Source of the DNA: an uncultured bacterium
GTDB lineage: Bacteria; Planctomycetota; Phycisphaerae; Phycisphaerales; SM1A02
Assembly: GCA_903831295.1 (NCBI GenBank)
Contig: CAIKXA010000060.1
Coordinates: 1 to 43,049 of the forward strand
Length of the DNA stretch: 43,049 nucleotides
Direction: 5' to 3'
Shown here one piece after another: positions 24,954 through 33,048 of this stretch. The position numbers were made by a program, and so were the translations under genes. Below the pieces are notes generated by a model that had not been told where the DNA came from, ran no database searches, and was given only the letters and a program-made list of their open reading frames with translations. Positions within the stretch are counted from its first letter, which is position 1; the number at the start of each line of letters is the position of its first letter.

Positions 24954-26033
24954 TTACGAGTTGCGTTGGTCCCTTGGCGTACGGGCTTGTCCCTCTCCCA
25001 TTAATTGCGCGAATGCCGCCGAATCTTTAGAGGCGATCGCCTCCGCCACGCGGTCAATCGCGGCGCGTAAACGCTCAATGGCCGCGCCAGAAAACGGATT
25101 GCGCGCTTGAATTTCGTAATACACATCGGGGCTTTCGCGCACCACGGCCGCCGCCAAAGTTTCCAGCGCCAAGAATGTTGTGCTGCGCACGGGATGCTCA
25201 CTTCGCGGCAACGCCAAAGAAAATGCGATCGCTGTTGCGTGCGCCAAACTGAGCAAGTCCGCCATCACTCGATCGTGATCCATCAGTGGCAAGCGCACAA
25301 TGTTCGCCGTGGTTGGCTTGAATAATTTCTCGACGGCTTCAGTGGCGTCGGCGTCACCCGTGTCGCAAATCACAACATCCGCGTCGCGTAACAGAACAAT
25401 GCTTGGACCAAACATTGGATGGATCGACGCCACGCGCACGCCAGCTTTTTGCAACATGCGAATGGGTTCGATCAACGGCGTCTTAATGCTGGCAATGTCC
25501 ACCACAATTCCTTTGGGCGGATGAGCAATCCAACTTGCGTACAACTGCGCCGTTGCCGCGGGCGGCGTGGAGCACACCACAAAATCCGCGCCGTGCAGCG
25601 CGTCGCGCGACCACTGATTTTCTTCAGTCGTTCCTGATGGATCAAGCGATCCAACTTGAAATCCTTGGGCGGAAAGAAATCGGCTCATCCATTTGCCCAT
25701 TCGGCCAGCACCACCAACAATCACCGCGCTCTTGCCAACACCAGCCGCGGAAAATTTCAAACTGTCTTGGTCTTGCGCCGTCACCGAGGCGTGTATCAAA
25801 CGCGCAAGCAAATCCTGCGCCACGTTTGGATCCAGTCCGTGCTGCTCGGCGGCAACGCGCGCACGTTCAAGCACGGCGCGCTCCTGCGAATAATCCACGG
25901 TTGCAATGTTTTTGCGGCGCTTGATCTCGCCCACTTGCTTCACCAAGCGTGAGCGCTCCGCCGCGTGGGCAATCAACTCCAGATCGATCTGGCGAATTCG
26001 CTCCCGCACATTGTCCAAATTTTCTTCAGCCAT
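24954..26033 (-). CDS. tyrA: Bifunctional chorismate mutase / prephenate dehydrogenase
   Basis: The protein has 359 residues. Residues 1-88 are an AroQ-type chorismate mutase (VRERIRQIDLELI, then KQVGEIKRRKN). Residues from about 95 are a prephenate dehydrogenase with the nucleotide-binding motif VGGAGRMGKW, then HPMFGPS. The architecture is that of the E. coli T-protein, making 4-hydroxyphenylpyruvate from chorismate for tyrosine. ATG 26033 has AAGG about 9 bases upstream; the frame extends to a TTG at 26096 without support. The C-terminal tail (GQARTPRDQRNS) looks disordered. It lies 90 bp downstream of a small membrane-protein gene on the same strand. Confidence 0.93.
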   Translation of the reverse strand: MAEENLDNVRERIRQIDLELIAHAAERSRLVKQVGEIKRRKNIATVDYSQERAVLERARVAAEQHGLDPNVAQDLLARLIHASVTAQDQDSLKFSAAGVGKSAVIVGGAGRMGKWMSRFLSAQGFQVGSLDPSGTTEENQWSRDALHGADFVVCSTPPAATAQLYASWIAHPPKGIVVDIASIKTPLIEPIRMLQKAGVRVASIHPMFGPSIVLLRDADVVICDTGDADATEAVEKLFKPTTANIVRLPLMDHDRVMADLLSLAHATAIAFSLALPRSEHPVRSTTFLALETLAAAVVRESPDVYYEIQARNPFSGAAIERLRAAIDRVAEAIASKDSAAFAQLMGEGQARTPRDQRNS

Positions 26034-26123
26034 AAATTCAGCCTTCTCTGTATGGATGCGTTCAACAGCAACAGCGACAATTGTAAATCCACGCAACCAT
26101 GTCGCGCAAACCTCTCATGGAAA

Positions 26124-26543
26124 TCACGCTGGCGTTGCGTTGTAGCGCGCGTCTCCAAACGCAAGAATTGGCCAGAACACAATGGGCAACAACAACAAGC
26201 CCGCCGTGAAGCCAACGCCCTTGTCAAAGTTGCGCGCCAAGCCGCGCATCATCAAGATGGAAAAAATTATATTCACGCCAGGAATGCAAAGCAGCACCCA
26301 CCACCAACCCGGCTTGCTGGAAATTTGCATGCAGACGTACAAGTTGTAGAACGGAATAAAGATCACCCAGCCTGGACGCCCCGCTTTGGCGAACACTTCC
26401 CAGTGCGCCACGATGACCAACAATAGAAGCGCGAAATACACAAACACATATGGCAACCAGACAGACATGTTGGCGCCCAATTCGGCGGATTGACTGGCTA
26501 AATTTGACGCGGTCTCATTGGTTTGGCTTTGAATAGTTTGCAT
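26124..26543 (-). CDS. Small polytopic membrane protein (DUF5684-like)
   Basis: This 139-residue protein has a polar N terminus followed by about four hydrophobic segments. The segments HWEVFAKAGRPGWVIFIPFYNLYV, GWWWVLLCIPGVNIIF and PILAFGDARY are typical of a widespread small membrane-protein family, DUF5684, often found near signal peptidase genes. No catalytic residues are known and the function is undescribed. The ATG at 26543 was preferred over an upstream non-ATG start at 26561. It lies between the desaturase terminator and tyrA. Confidence 0.8.
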   Translation of the reverse strand: MQTIQSQTNETASNLASQSAELGANMSVWLPYVFVYFALLLLVIVAHWEVFAKAGRPGWVIFIPFYNLYVCMQISSKPGWWWVLLCIPGVNIIFSILMMRGLARNFDKGVGFTAGLLLLPIVFWPILAFGDARYNATPA

Positions 26544-26576
26544 TGGGGTTCTCGCTTTCAATTGCGATCATGGCAT

Positions 26577-26604
26577 AAAAAACCGCGGCGTGTCATGGCC
26601 GCGG
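26577..26604 (-). terminator. Rho-independent terminator of the fatty acid desaturase gene
   Basis: On the minus strand CCGCGGC and GCCGCGG form a 7-bp GC stem with an 8-base loop, followed directly by six T. It is 30 bp past the desaturase stop and upstream of the DUF5684-like gene. Confidence 0.88.
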
Positions 26605-26633
26605 CTTCGAACTTCTACTGTGTTGCAACGAAA

Positions 26634-27668
26634 TCAAATCGCCTTGGCATTCACTCGCCGACGCTCTTGCATGCGCTCTTTTGAAGGCAAGCGCACCTTG
26701 CTGGCCAAACCAACAAGTTGCAGCGATCGAATCACAATCCAACTTAAATCAAATTGCCACCACTTCAAACCGTGGCGCGCGCTGGCTGGAAATGCGTGAT
26801 GATTGTTGTGCCAACCTTCACCAAGCGCAAGAATTCCCATGATGGGATTGTTGCGGCTCTCATCGCCAGAGCGAAATTCTTTTTGACCCCACACATGGCA
26901 TACGGAATTCACGCTCCATGTTGAGTGATGCAACATGAACATGCGAACCAGGCCGCCCCACAACAATCCAAGGCCGGCGCCTTGCCATGTTCCCGTGATG
27001 AAACCAGAAACCGCTGCGGGCAAAAGTAATCCCGCGAAAAGAATTGGCACAAACATTCGATCAAGCCACATGACCATTGGGTCCTCTAGCAAATCAGGAA
27101 CGTAACGCTTGTAGTCGGGTTGCTCCTTCTCAAAAAGCCACCCGATATGCGAGTGCATGAAGCCCTTGCAAAAACCGACAAGTCCTGGCTCGTACCCAGC
27201 GTGCGGAGAATGCGGATCAAATTGCTTGTCTGAATATTGATGATGACGGCGATGCGTTGCGCACCACCACACCACAGGACCTTGGCCCGCCATGGTTCCA
27301 AAGGCCAGAAAGAAAAACGCAATTGGGCCGCGGGTGGCGAACGCCTTGTGCGTGCACAAGCGGTGATATCCAACCGTGATTCCCAAACCCGTCAACACAT
27401 ACATGCTGCCAAGAATGATGAGATCGGTGGAATTAAACATGCCGCCCCAGAGCAACACCATCGCAGTGAGCACGCCAAGTGGTGGAAAAACCACTGCAGC
27501 AAGCATGGCCAACTTCACGTTGCGTGGAGTTTGAATTGGAGCCGTGTCAAATTCAGGTTCGACAATGCCAACATCAGCGGCGTCGGCGCCACTGGTTTGC
27601 ATATGTTCTTTTTTCAGGGTCTCAAGTTCGTCAGCAACTAAAACGCCGCCATTTGCAGATTCATTCAA
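26634..27668 (-). CDS. Fatty acid desaturase (acyl-CoA / acyl-lipid delta-9 type)
   Basis: This 344-residue integral membrane di-iron enzyme introduces a cis double bond into saturated fatty acyl chains and so adjusts membrane fluidity. All three histidine boxes are present: HRLCTH (102-107), HRRHH (139-143) and HNNHH (287-291). Four hydrophobic segments surround them (about 53-75, 80-98, 204-224 and 226-245). The start is TTG at 27668: AAGGAG at 27677-27682 lies 8 bases upstream and no in-frame ATG is near. The first 45 residues are acidic and not part of the catalytic core. It is followed by a strong terminator and is divergent from the kynurenine genes. Confidence 0.93.
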   Translation of the reverse strand: MNESANGGVLVADELETLKKEHMQTSGADAADVGIVEPEFDTAPIQTPRNVKLAMLAAVVFPPLGVLTAMVLLWGGMFNSTDLIILGSMYVLTGLGITVGYHRLCTHKAFATRGPIAFFFLAFGTMAGQGPVVWWCATHRRHHQYSDKQFDPHSPHAGYEPGLVGFCKGFMHSHIGWLFEKEQPDYKRYVPDLLEDPMVMWLDRMFVPILFAGLLLPAAVSGFITGTWQGAGLGLLWGGLVRMFMLHHSTWSVNSVCHVWGQKEFRSGDESRNNPIMGILALGEGWHNNHHAFPASARHGLKWWQFDLSWIVIRSLQLVGLASKVRLPSKERMQERRRVNAKAI

Positions 27669-27978
27669 AACAGAAGCTCCTTAAAGGATTGAGGTACGTC
27701 GGCGTGTTCGAAGTGATTGCCAACAAAATAAGTGTAGCACTAGTGTCTTGGCGAATCGAGGGTAGAGACGAAAGAAACTTGGGGAGATATTTGAATGAAA
27801 TACCGCTTCAATTTGAAATTCAATGCCGAATAATCTTCCAAATTCCAAATTCAACATCAAGACAAACATAAGTCGCTGGACGGCTCCATTGCCGGCGCGT
27901 TTTGAAATGTGATTGCATTCAAAAACTCACGCATTTGAACTCTTGGATTGTAATTTCAAAGCAGGTAAACTGATTTGC
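27669..27978. other. 310-bp divergent intergenic region, desaturase versus kynurenine genes
   Basis: AT-rich region without a convincing gene. Many TTTGAA and TTCAAA words occur (for example around 27792, 27811, 27902 and 27955), including a palindrome-like TTTGAAATTCAAA-type stretch near 27811-27825. These could be binding sites but could also reflect base composition. Promoters for both flanking operons must lie here. Confidence 0.5.
27677..27682 (-). promoter_or_regulatory. Strong Shine-Dalgarno that fixes a TTG start for the desaturase
   Basis: AAGGAG on the minus strand lies 8 bases before the TTG at 27668. The nearby ATG at 27664 is out of frame. The site therefore decides the start codon. 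Confidence 0.75.
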
Positions 27979-28593
27979 ATGAGCACCATCAATTCAACTG
28001 CCGTTGTGGCTGCGCCATTTCCAGCGAATGACCAACTCGGTGATCCCACAGGATGGGACGGCCTGGGCGGCGTGGCAAGCCCGATCAACATGGCCGCGTG
28101 GACTGAGGCGAACCGCCACTTGATGGTGCTGCCGGTGTCAAACAAATATCTATTCAGCGGCAAAGATTTTTTCGTGATGTTGATCGCTGGACCAAACGCT
28201 CGCAACGATTATCACATGACGAATTCCGAGGAATACTTCATGCAATTGCAAGGAGATATATCGGTGCGCGTGCGCGATGCGCATGGAATACGCGACATCA
28301 TTCTGCGCGAAGGCGAAGCCATGTTTGTTCCAGGCGGAGTGCCGCACAGGCCACAACGCGGACCAAACACGCTTGGTCTTGTGGTGGAACGCAGACGCCC
28401 ACCGACCGAAACCGAACACATGATTTTTTATTGCGAGAAGTGCCATGCGCTGGTGTATGACCAAGAGTTCGCGTGCTCCGACATTGTCAAGCATTTCCGC
28501 GAAGCCATGGAAGCGTTTTGGGCCGATCCGAAACTCTGCACGTGTCCATCATGTGGAACACGCGTTCCGAAGCCTGCGCCGCGAACTAAGTAA
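27979..28593 (+). CDS. 3-hydroxyanthranilate 3,4-dioxygenase
   Basis: This 204-residue cupin enzyme opens the ring of 3-hydroxyanthranilate to 2-amino-3-carboxymuconate semialdehyde. The non-haem iron ligands are His79, Glu85 and His123 (NDYHMTNSEEYF and VPHRP), with the substrate Arg75. A C-terminal rubredoxin-like metal site is present: CEKC (152-155) and CPSC (189-192), as in other bacterial enzymes of this family. ATG 27979 was chosen; the frame runs up to a TTG at 27913. The N terminus is about 25 residues longer than usual. It opens a run with ACMS decarboxylase and kynureninase on the same strand. The symbols nbaC, kynC and haaO are all used for this enzyme. Confidence 0.94.
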   Translation: MSTINSTAVVAAPFPANDQLGDPTGWDGLGGVASPINMAAWTEANRHLMVLPVSNKYLFSGKDFFVMLIAGPNARNDYHMTNSEEYFMQLQGDISVRVRDAHGIRDIILREGEAMFVPGGVPHRPQRGPNTLGLVVERRRPPTETEHMIFYCEKCHALVYDQEFACSDIVKHFREAMEAFWADPKLCTCPSCGTRVPKPAPRTK

Positions 28594-28757
28594 GCAAAGA
28601 AGGCGCACCGAGTTGCATTGCCACTTGTGTACAACTGAATTGTCGCGCCATGCGGCTGTGTATCAAGCGGGTTGATTTTTTCTATTGAATTCTTGAAGCT
28701 TAATTTGCGCCCCATCCACAAATTTATTTCAATAGAAGTTCCCGCTAGCATCTTGAA

Positions 28758-29807
28758 ATGCAAGCGCCGCGAACAATAGATCTGCACACGCACATGCTGC
28801 CGGAGCATTGGCCCGATTTACGCGAGCGATACGGCTATGGCGGCTGGGTTTCGCTGGACCACTGCGCGCATTGCAAGGCGCGCATGATGATCGACGGAAA
28901 GTTTTTCCGCGAGATTGAATCCAACTGTTGGGACGGCGCGCGGCGCGTGGCGGATTGCGACGCGACAGGCGTTGATATGCAGGTTCTTTCCACGGTTCCA
29001 GTGATGTTTTCCTACGGCGCCAAGGCCGCGGATGTGCACGATTTGTCGCGCATTCTCAACGACCATCTGGCGCAAGTTGTGGCGCAGCGACCAGATCGTT
29101 TTTTGGCGTTGGCAACCGTGCCGATGCAAGATGCGACGCTTGCCACGCGCGAACTTGAACGCTGCGTGAAACAACTTAGTTTTCCTGGCGTGCAAATTGG
29201 AACCAACGTGAATGGCGTGGACTTGGACAATGCCGCGTTCGCGGATTTTTTTGCGGCGGCGGAAGAACTGGGCGCGGCGATTTTTGTTCACCCGTGGGAC
29301 GTGGTCGGCCGCGATGAAATCCCCCGCTTCTGGATGCCGTGGCTTGTTGGCATGCCCGCGGAAACTTCACGCGCCATCTGCGCGCTGGCGTTTGGCGGCG
29401 TGCTTGATCGACATCCAAAATTAAAATTATGTTTTGCGCATGGTGGCGGCGCATTTCCGTACACGCTTGGACGCATTGAAAAAGGTTTTCAAGCGCGCCC
29501 AGATTTATGCGCCACACATTCGCAAACAAATCCGCGCGACCACGTGCGGCGGTTGTACTTTGACAGCATCGTGCATGACTCAGAAGCGTTGCGCTATCTA
29601 GTGAACACCGTTGGCGCGGATCGCATTGCCATGGGTTCTGATTATCCATTCCCACTGGGCGAGAATCCGCCAGGCGTGCTTATTCGCAATGCGGATTGGC
29701 TTTCGCCCGCGCAAAAACTGACCATGTTGGCGGGCACGGCGATTGATTTTTTAGGTATTTCAAAGCGCTTTTCCAACAAGCCACAATCATCCAAATCGGT
29801 CACTTGA
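28758..29807 (+). CDS. 2-amino-3-carboxymuconate-6-semialdehyde decarboxylase (ACMSD)
   Basis: This 349-residue amidohydrolase-fold zinc enzyme decarboxylates ACMS to 2-aminomuconate-6-semialdehyde. Metal ligands and active-site residues are visible: His10 and His12 in DLHTHMLPE, His178 in HPWD, His228 in AHGGG and Asp295 in GSDYPFPLGE. By removing ACMS it prevents spontaneous closure to quinolinate. The pathway here is therefore catabolic and not only a source of NAD. The gene begins 164 bp after the dioxygenase gene and is followed by kynureninase after 64 bp. The later enzyme, aminomuconate-semialdehyde dehydrogenase, is not in the window. Confidence 0.94.
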   Translation: MQAPRTIDLHTHMLPEHWPDLRERYGYGGWVSLDHCAHCKARMMIDGKFFREIESNCWDGARRVADCDATGVDMQVLSTVPVMFSYGAKAADVHDLSRILNDHLAQVVAQRPDRFLALATVPMQDATLATRELERCVKQLSFPGVQIGTNVNGVDLDNAAFADFFAAAEELGAAIFVHPWDVVGRDEIPRFWMPWLVGMPAETSRAICALAFGGVLDRHPKLKLCFAHGGGAFPYTLGRIEKGFQARPDLCATHSQTNPRDHVRRLYFDSIVHDSEALRYLVNTVGADRIAMGSDYPFPLGENPPGVLIRNADWLSPAQKLTMLAGTAIDFLGISKRFSNKPQSSKSVT

Positions 29808-29871
29808 GAATTTTATATTTGAATTTATAACTTCACACTCTAACGCAAGCTCGCCACTACGAAATCACCAC

Positions 29872-31176
29872 ATGACTCAAACTCTTCCAACATCCATTCT
29901 TGAATTGTCCGCGGCTGACCTGAAGCCGACGCTTGAGTTTGCGAAGTGGTGCGACGCGCATGATCCATTGAGTGCTTTTCGAGACGAGTTTGAAATTCCG
30001 CGCGACCAACACGGCGCCGCGCAGGCGTACTTTGTTGGCAACTCGCTTGGACTTATGCCCCAGGCGGCGCGCACGCGGGTGATGGAAGAACTGAACGATT
30101 GGGCCGCCATGGGCGCCGAGGGCCACGTGCATGGAACTCGTCCGTGGATTCGCTATCACGAATTTTTCCGCCCTGGCCTTGCGCAACTTGCCGGCGCGCT
30201 GCCGCATGAGGTGGTGGCTATGAACACGCTCACCACGAATTTACATTTCCTAATGATGAGTTTCTATCGACCAATCGGCACGCGGCGCAAGTTGCTTATG
30301 GAGCGCGGCGCGTTTCCAAGCGATCGATTTGCCGTGCATTCATTGGTGCGCATGCTTGGTGGCGACCCGAATGCGGATGTGATTGAAGTAGCGCCACGCG
30401 ATGGCGAAGAGTGTCTGCGTAACGATGACATTGTTGAGGCGATCACGCGCGCCGGCGATTGCCTTGCACTGGTGATGCTGGGTGGCGTTCAGTATTACTC
30501 GGGGCAAGTGCTGGATATGGCGCGAATCACTGCTGCGGCGCACACAAACGGCGCAAAGTGCGGCTGGGATTTGGCGCACGCAATTGGCAATGTTCGCTTG
30601 GCCCTGCATGATTGGAACGCGGACTTCGCGTGTTGGTGTTCTTACAAATATCTCAACGGCGGTCCAGGCGCAGTGGCTGGCGCGTTCATTCATGAGCGCC
30701 ACCATGCAAGTCCGCCGCCGCGTCTTGAAGGTTGGTGGGGAACAAATCCCGCCACGCGATTTCAGATGGGGCCAACATTTGATCCAGCCGCGGGAGCCGA
30801 TGCGTGGCAAGTTTCCAATCCGCCAATCTTGTCGCTGGCTCCCCTGCTTGCAAGCTTTGATATTTTTCACCGCGCGGGCTTGGGGCACATGAACGCCAAG
30901 AGCCGCGCCATGAGTGGCTTCATTGAATTATCCCTGCGCGCGCGAAATCCAAAACATTTGCGCATTCTCACGCCCACGACTACAAGCGAGCGCGGCTGTC
31001 AACTTTCAATTCTGGTTGAGGGCGGAACCGCTACTGCGAAAAAATTATTCGACACACTGCTGCCCAAAGGAATTGTGTGCGACTTCCGCCATCCAGGCGT
31101 TGTGCGCGCCGCGCCCGCGCCGCTGTACAACACATTCCAAGAATGCTGGCGGTTGGTTGAGGCGCTTACAACGTAA
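29872..31176 (+). CDS. kynU: Kynureninase
   Basis: This 434-residue PLP enzyme hydrolyses kynurenine or 3-hydroxykynurenine to anthranilate or 3-hydroxyanthranilate plus alanine. The PLP lysine is Lys259 in WCSYKYLNGGPG, and Asp233 in GWDLAHAIGN contacts the pyridine ring. FVGNSLGLMP near the N terminus and RLEGWWGTNP are further family hallmarks. The length matches known kynureninases. It is the last gene of the three-gene kynurenine run and is convergent with the following minus-strand gene, only 25 bp away. No terminator with a T-run is evident between them. Confidence 0.96.
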   Translation: MTQTLPTSILELSAADLKPTLEFAKWCDAHDPLSAFRDEFEIPRDQHGAAQAYFVGNSLGLMPQAARTRVMEELNDWAAMGAEGHVHGTRPWIRYHEFFRPGLAQLAGALPHEVVAMNTLTTNLHFLMMSFYRPIGTRRKLLMERGAFPSDRFAVHSLVRMLGGDPNADVIEVAPRDGEECLRNDDIVEAITRAGDCLALVMLGGVQYYSGQVLDMARITAAAHTNGAKCGWDLAHAIGNVRLALHDWNADFACWCSYKYLNGGPGAVAGAFIHERHHASPPPRLEGWWGTNPATRFQMGPTFDPAAGADAWQVSNPPILSLAPLLASFDIFHRAGLGHMNAKSRAMSGFIELSLRARNPKHLRILTPTTTSERGCQLSILVEGGTATAKKLFDTLLPKGIVCDFRHPGVVRAAPAPLYNTFQECWRLVEALTT

Positions 31177-31201
31177 TTCCCGCGTTTTTCTTTGCGTTTT
31201 C

Positions 31202-32107
31202 CTACGTCTGCTTGGCTAAAGCGTCTTGCACTTTCTGTCGCAAAGCCTTCACATATCTGCCATCTTCGGCCGCTTCATCCAACCACAGCAATTGTTCTTT
31301 GCGTGGTTGATTCATCTTCATTGCCCATTGCACAAGAGCAATGCGCGCATCCGGGTTGTCTCGGTAATCCAAAAATATATTTGCGATTTCAATGGCTTCT
31401 TCGTCAAGCTCTGCCGCCAAACAACATGCGTAGTGCTGCGCGAAATCTTTCAACAGCCGCTCCTTATGCATCTTCGCAAACCTTGCTCTAGTTTGCGCAT
31501 CAAATTGAACATGGGTCTTATTCATTTTCGAAGTGACTTCGTCCATATCAACCCTCATCTTCGCCGCACCCACAGGATCTTTTTCTAACAATCCAGCATC
31601 CGCCCATCGCCGCTGTTCAACCAGCAGGTCAAATAATTTATAACCCATTGTGGAAATCACATCCGCGTAATCCATGTCGTCCTTCACTTGATCAAACCAA
31701 GCAAGTATTTCATTATTATCGTCAAGAATTTCACAGAGCGTGAACCAATCCAAAATCACATCTCGTATTTCTGAGCCAGCATCCATCTCTTTACGCGCGG
31801 CGTCTCGTAATTTGGTAAACGCCACTTTGGCGGGCTCATATTGCTCACTCAAACGAGCCATATCGCCGGCCAAAAAAGATAATCGCACCGCATAAAATGC
31901 TTCATCATGCTCCAACATGTGTTCCCAAAGCCACAGAAATTCCTGCGTTGCCTGATCAAATTTTTTATCGCTTACCAAAGACTTGGCAAAATTCATGCGT
32001 GCATGCACATTTATTTTTCCCGCGGGATCAGTGGGATCACCATCGTCGTCGATCACTTTGTCAATCCTGCGCTTGTCTTGCAATAGATCGTTGAGCCGCT
32101 CAAGCAA
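31202..32107 (-). CDS. Helical-repeat (TPR-like) protein, probable remnant of a thioredoxin-TPR protein
   Basis: The open frame gives 301 residues, rich in Asp, Glu and Lys and almost all alpha-helical, with TPR-like pairs (for example NFAKSLVSDKKFDQATQEFLWLWEHM). No catalytic motif is seen. The frame begins at a TTG without Shine-Dalgarno, six codons after an in-frame TAG (32123-32125). Codons on the far side of that stop read as a thioredoxin C-terminal half (FKDGKEFSRIVG), and RTAAQLLERLNDLL after it reads as the last thioredoxin helix. The gene therefore looks like a thioredoxin-plus-helical-repeat protein that has lost its N-terminal domain. It may be a pseudogene or may still make the helical part. 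Internal Met37 is another possible start. Confidence 0.65.
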   Translation of the reverse strand: MLERLNDLLQDKRRIDKVIDDDGDPTDPAGKINVHARMNFAKSLVSDKKFDQATQEFLWLWEHMLEHDEAFYAVRLSFLAGDMARLSEQYEPAKVAFTKLRDAARKEMDAGSEIRDVILDWFTLCEILDDNNEILAWFDQVKDDMDYADVISTMGYKLFDLLVEQRRWADAGLLEKDPVGAAKMRVDMDEVTSKMNKTHVQFDAQTRARFAKMHKERLLKDFAQHYACCLAAELDEEAIEIANIFLDYRDNPDARIALVQWAMKMNQPRKEQLLWLDEAAEDGRYVKALRQKVQDALAKQT

Positions 32108-32220
32108 TTGAGCCGCGGTTCTCTATCCAACAATGCGGCTGAACTCTTTGCCGTCCTTGAAGATGAGATTGCGGGCATGGCCCCTATCCTGAATGCGGCG
32201 GATTGAATTCTATTTTTCAT
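32108..32220 (-). pseudogene. Decayed thioredoxin-domain fragment in front of the helical-repeat gene
   Basis: Reading on the minus strand, codons near 32170-32200 give FRIGAMP, the cis-proline region of a thioredoxin. A one-base shift then gives LIFKDGKEFSRIVG, and a TAG at 32125 precedes RTAAQLLERLNDLL of the downstream frame. Intact relatives would be expected to read MP-T-LIFKDGKE...VGYR. The half with the CxxC active site is missing; upstream sequence to the terminator at 32299 shows no WCGPC. An ATG at 32220 with GGGAG 6 bases upstream exists but leads into the broken frame. This is inferred by eye, not by alignment. Confidence 0.55.
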
Positions 32221-32298
32221 AAGTTGCTCCCGGTGAAAGGTGAAATGCTTGGAAAATCCCAAGGATTGCAGGTATTTAAAGGGTATCCAATCTTCCAT

Positions 32299-32336
32299 AA
32301 AAAACATAACCCCTTCGGCGTGAAGCGCCGAAGGGG
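32299..32336 (-). terminator. Rho-independent terminator of the 79-residue membrane protein gene
   Basis: On the minus strand an 11-bp perfect stem (CCCCTTCGGCG with CGCCGAAGGGG, 5-base loop) is followed by TTATG and then six T. It lies 29 bp after the small membrane-protein stop. Confidence 0.8.
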
Positions 32337-32364
32337 GAACAATCTCACAAATGCAATACCAAAC

Positions 32365-32604
32365 TTAGTTCGTGTTCGTGCGCTTCGAGAAGATGCTCAA
32401 GATCACAAGCAATGCGATCAAGCCAACGAAGCCGCCGTTGCCGAGTTGCGTAATGAACGCTGTCAAATTACCTGTAACTTTGCCAAAGAAACCAGTGCTC
32501 TCTGTGCCAAAGATAATTTGCACAAGCACTCCAAGCGCAATAAATAGAAGCATGATGTCAACAAGTTCACGAGCCCAACCCTTTACAATTTCAAAACCCT
32601 TCAT
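32365..32604 (-). CDS. Small membrane protein with two transmembrane segments
   Basis: This 79-residue protein has two hydrophobic helices (about residues 14-33 and 55-72) joined by a Gly/Thr-rich loop (FGTESTGFFGKVTGN). It ends in a short basic-polar tail. AGGAG lies 7 bases before the ATG and a strong terminator follows, so it is a real and probably well-expressed gene. No family was recognised. It may act as a small accessory or stress-related membrane protein, but nothing in the sequence proves this. A 31-residue single-helix protein gene lies 115 bp upstream on the same strand. Confidence 0.82.
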   Translation of the reverse strand: MKGFEIVKGWARELVDIMLLFIALGVLVQIIFGTESTGFFGKVTGNLTAFITQLGNGGFVGLIALLVILSIFSKRTNTN

Positions 32605-32719
32605 GCGAAGTCTCCTCTGTTAAGGTCAAATCGGGCGAACCGATGCCGCCACCGATTATTGATCGACGCTTTGAGCCCGAAAACTTGATGATTTGTGGAG
32701 TGCGCTTGAAATCGGTCGC

Positions 32720-32815
32720 TTAAAACCCAATCAGTCGAGCGAACAAGATGCCCACTAATAGGCTGCAAACGGCTACAAGTGTTTTTTGAATTCTGAAGTG
32801 TGCTTTTGCTGACAT
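32720..32815 (-). CDS. 31-residue single-transmembrane small protein
   Basis: An ATG at 32815 preceded by GGAG with 7-base spacing opens a 31-codon frame that ends in TAA at 32720-32722. The product starts with a short basic segment (MSAKAHFRIQK) followed by about 17 hydrophobic residues (TLVAVCSLLVGILFA) and ends RLIGF. The layout is a typical small inner-membrane peptide with a positive-inside N terminus. No homologue is recognised. It lies upstream of, and is collinear with, the 79-residue membrane protein gene, so a shared transcript is possible. Confidence 0.6.
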   Translation of the reverse strand: MSAKAHFRIQKTLVAVCSLLVGILFARLIGF

Positions 32816-33048
32816 GGCGATTCTCCGTCAAAAAGGCGGGTTTTGGCAGGTTTTTTGCCAATTCCGAGCGAACTGCTTTTACTTTCATATACGACGATAA
32901 AAAAACAAATGTTTAGGATAAATTTATTCTTTTAATTTTAATTTTTCGGGTGATTGCGACACCAAATTGCCATGTGGTACATGAATATTTCACCCACACA
33001 ATATCTTGTGCGCGTCACTGAAACAGTCAATGCGACTGTGATTGAGGT
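32816..33048. other. 233-bp AT-rich intergenic region
   Basis: The stretch 32890-32950 is very AT-rich and probably contains the promoter of the small membrane-protein genes on the minus strand. A short inverted repeat TTGGCA-TGCCAA lies at about 32843-32861. No gene is convincing; an open frame at 32601-32888 overlaps both small genes and was rejected. Confidence 0.4.

Noticed and set aside
32601..32888. 95-codon frame on the minus strand
   Set aside because: It overlaps both small membrane-protein genes in another frame, has no Shine-Dalgarno and a low-complexity Ser/Asn/Arg-rich product. The 31-residue frame inside it has better signals.
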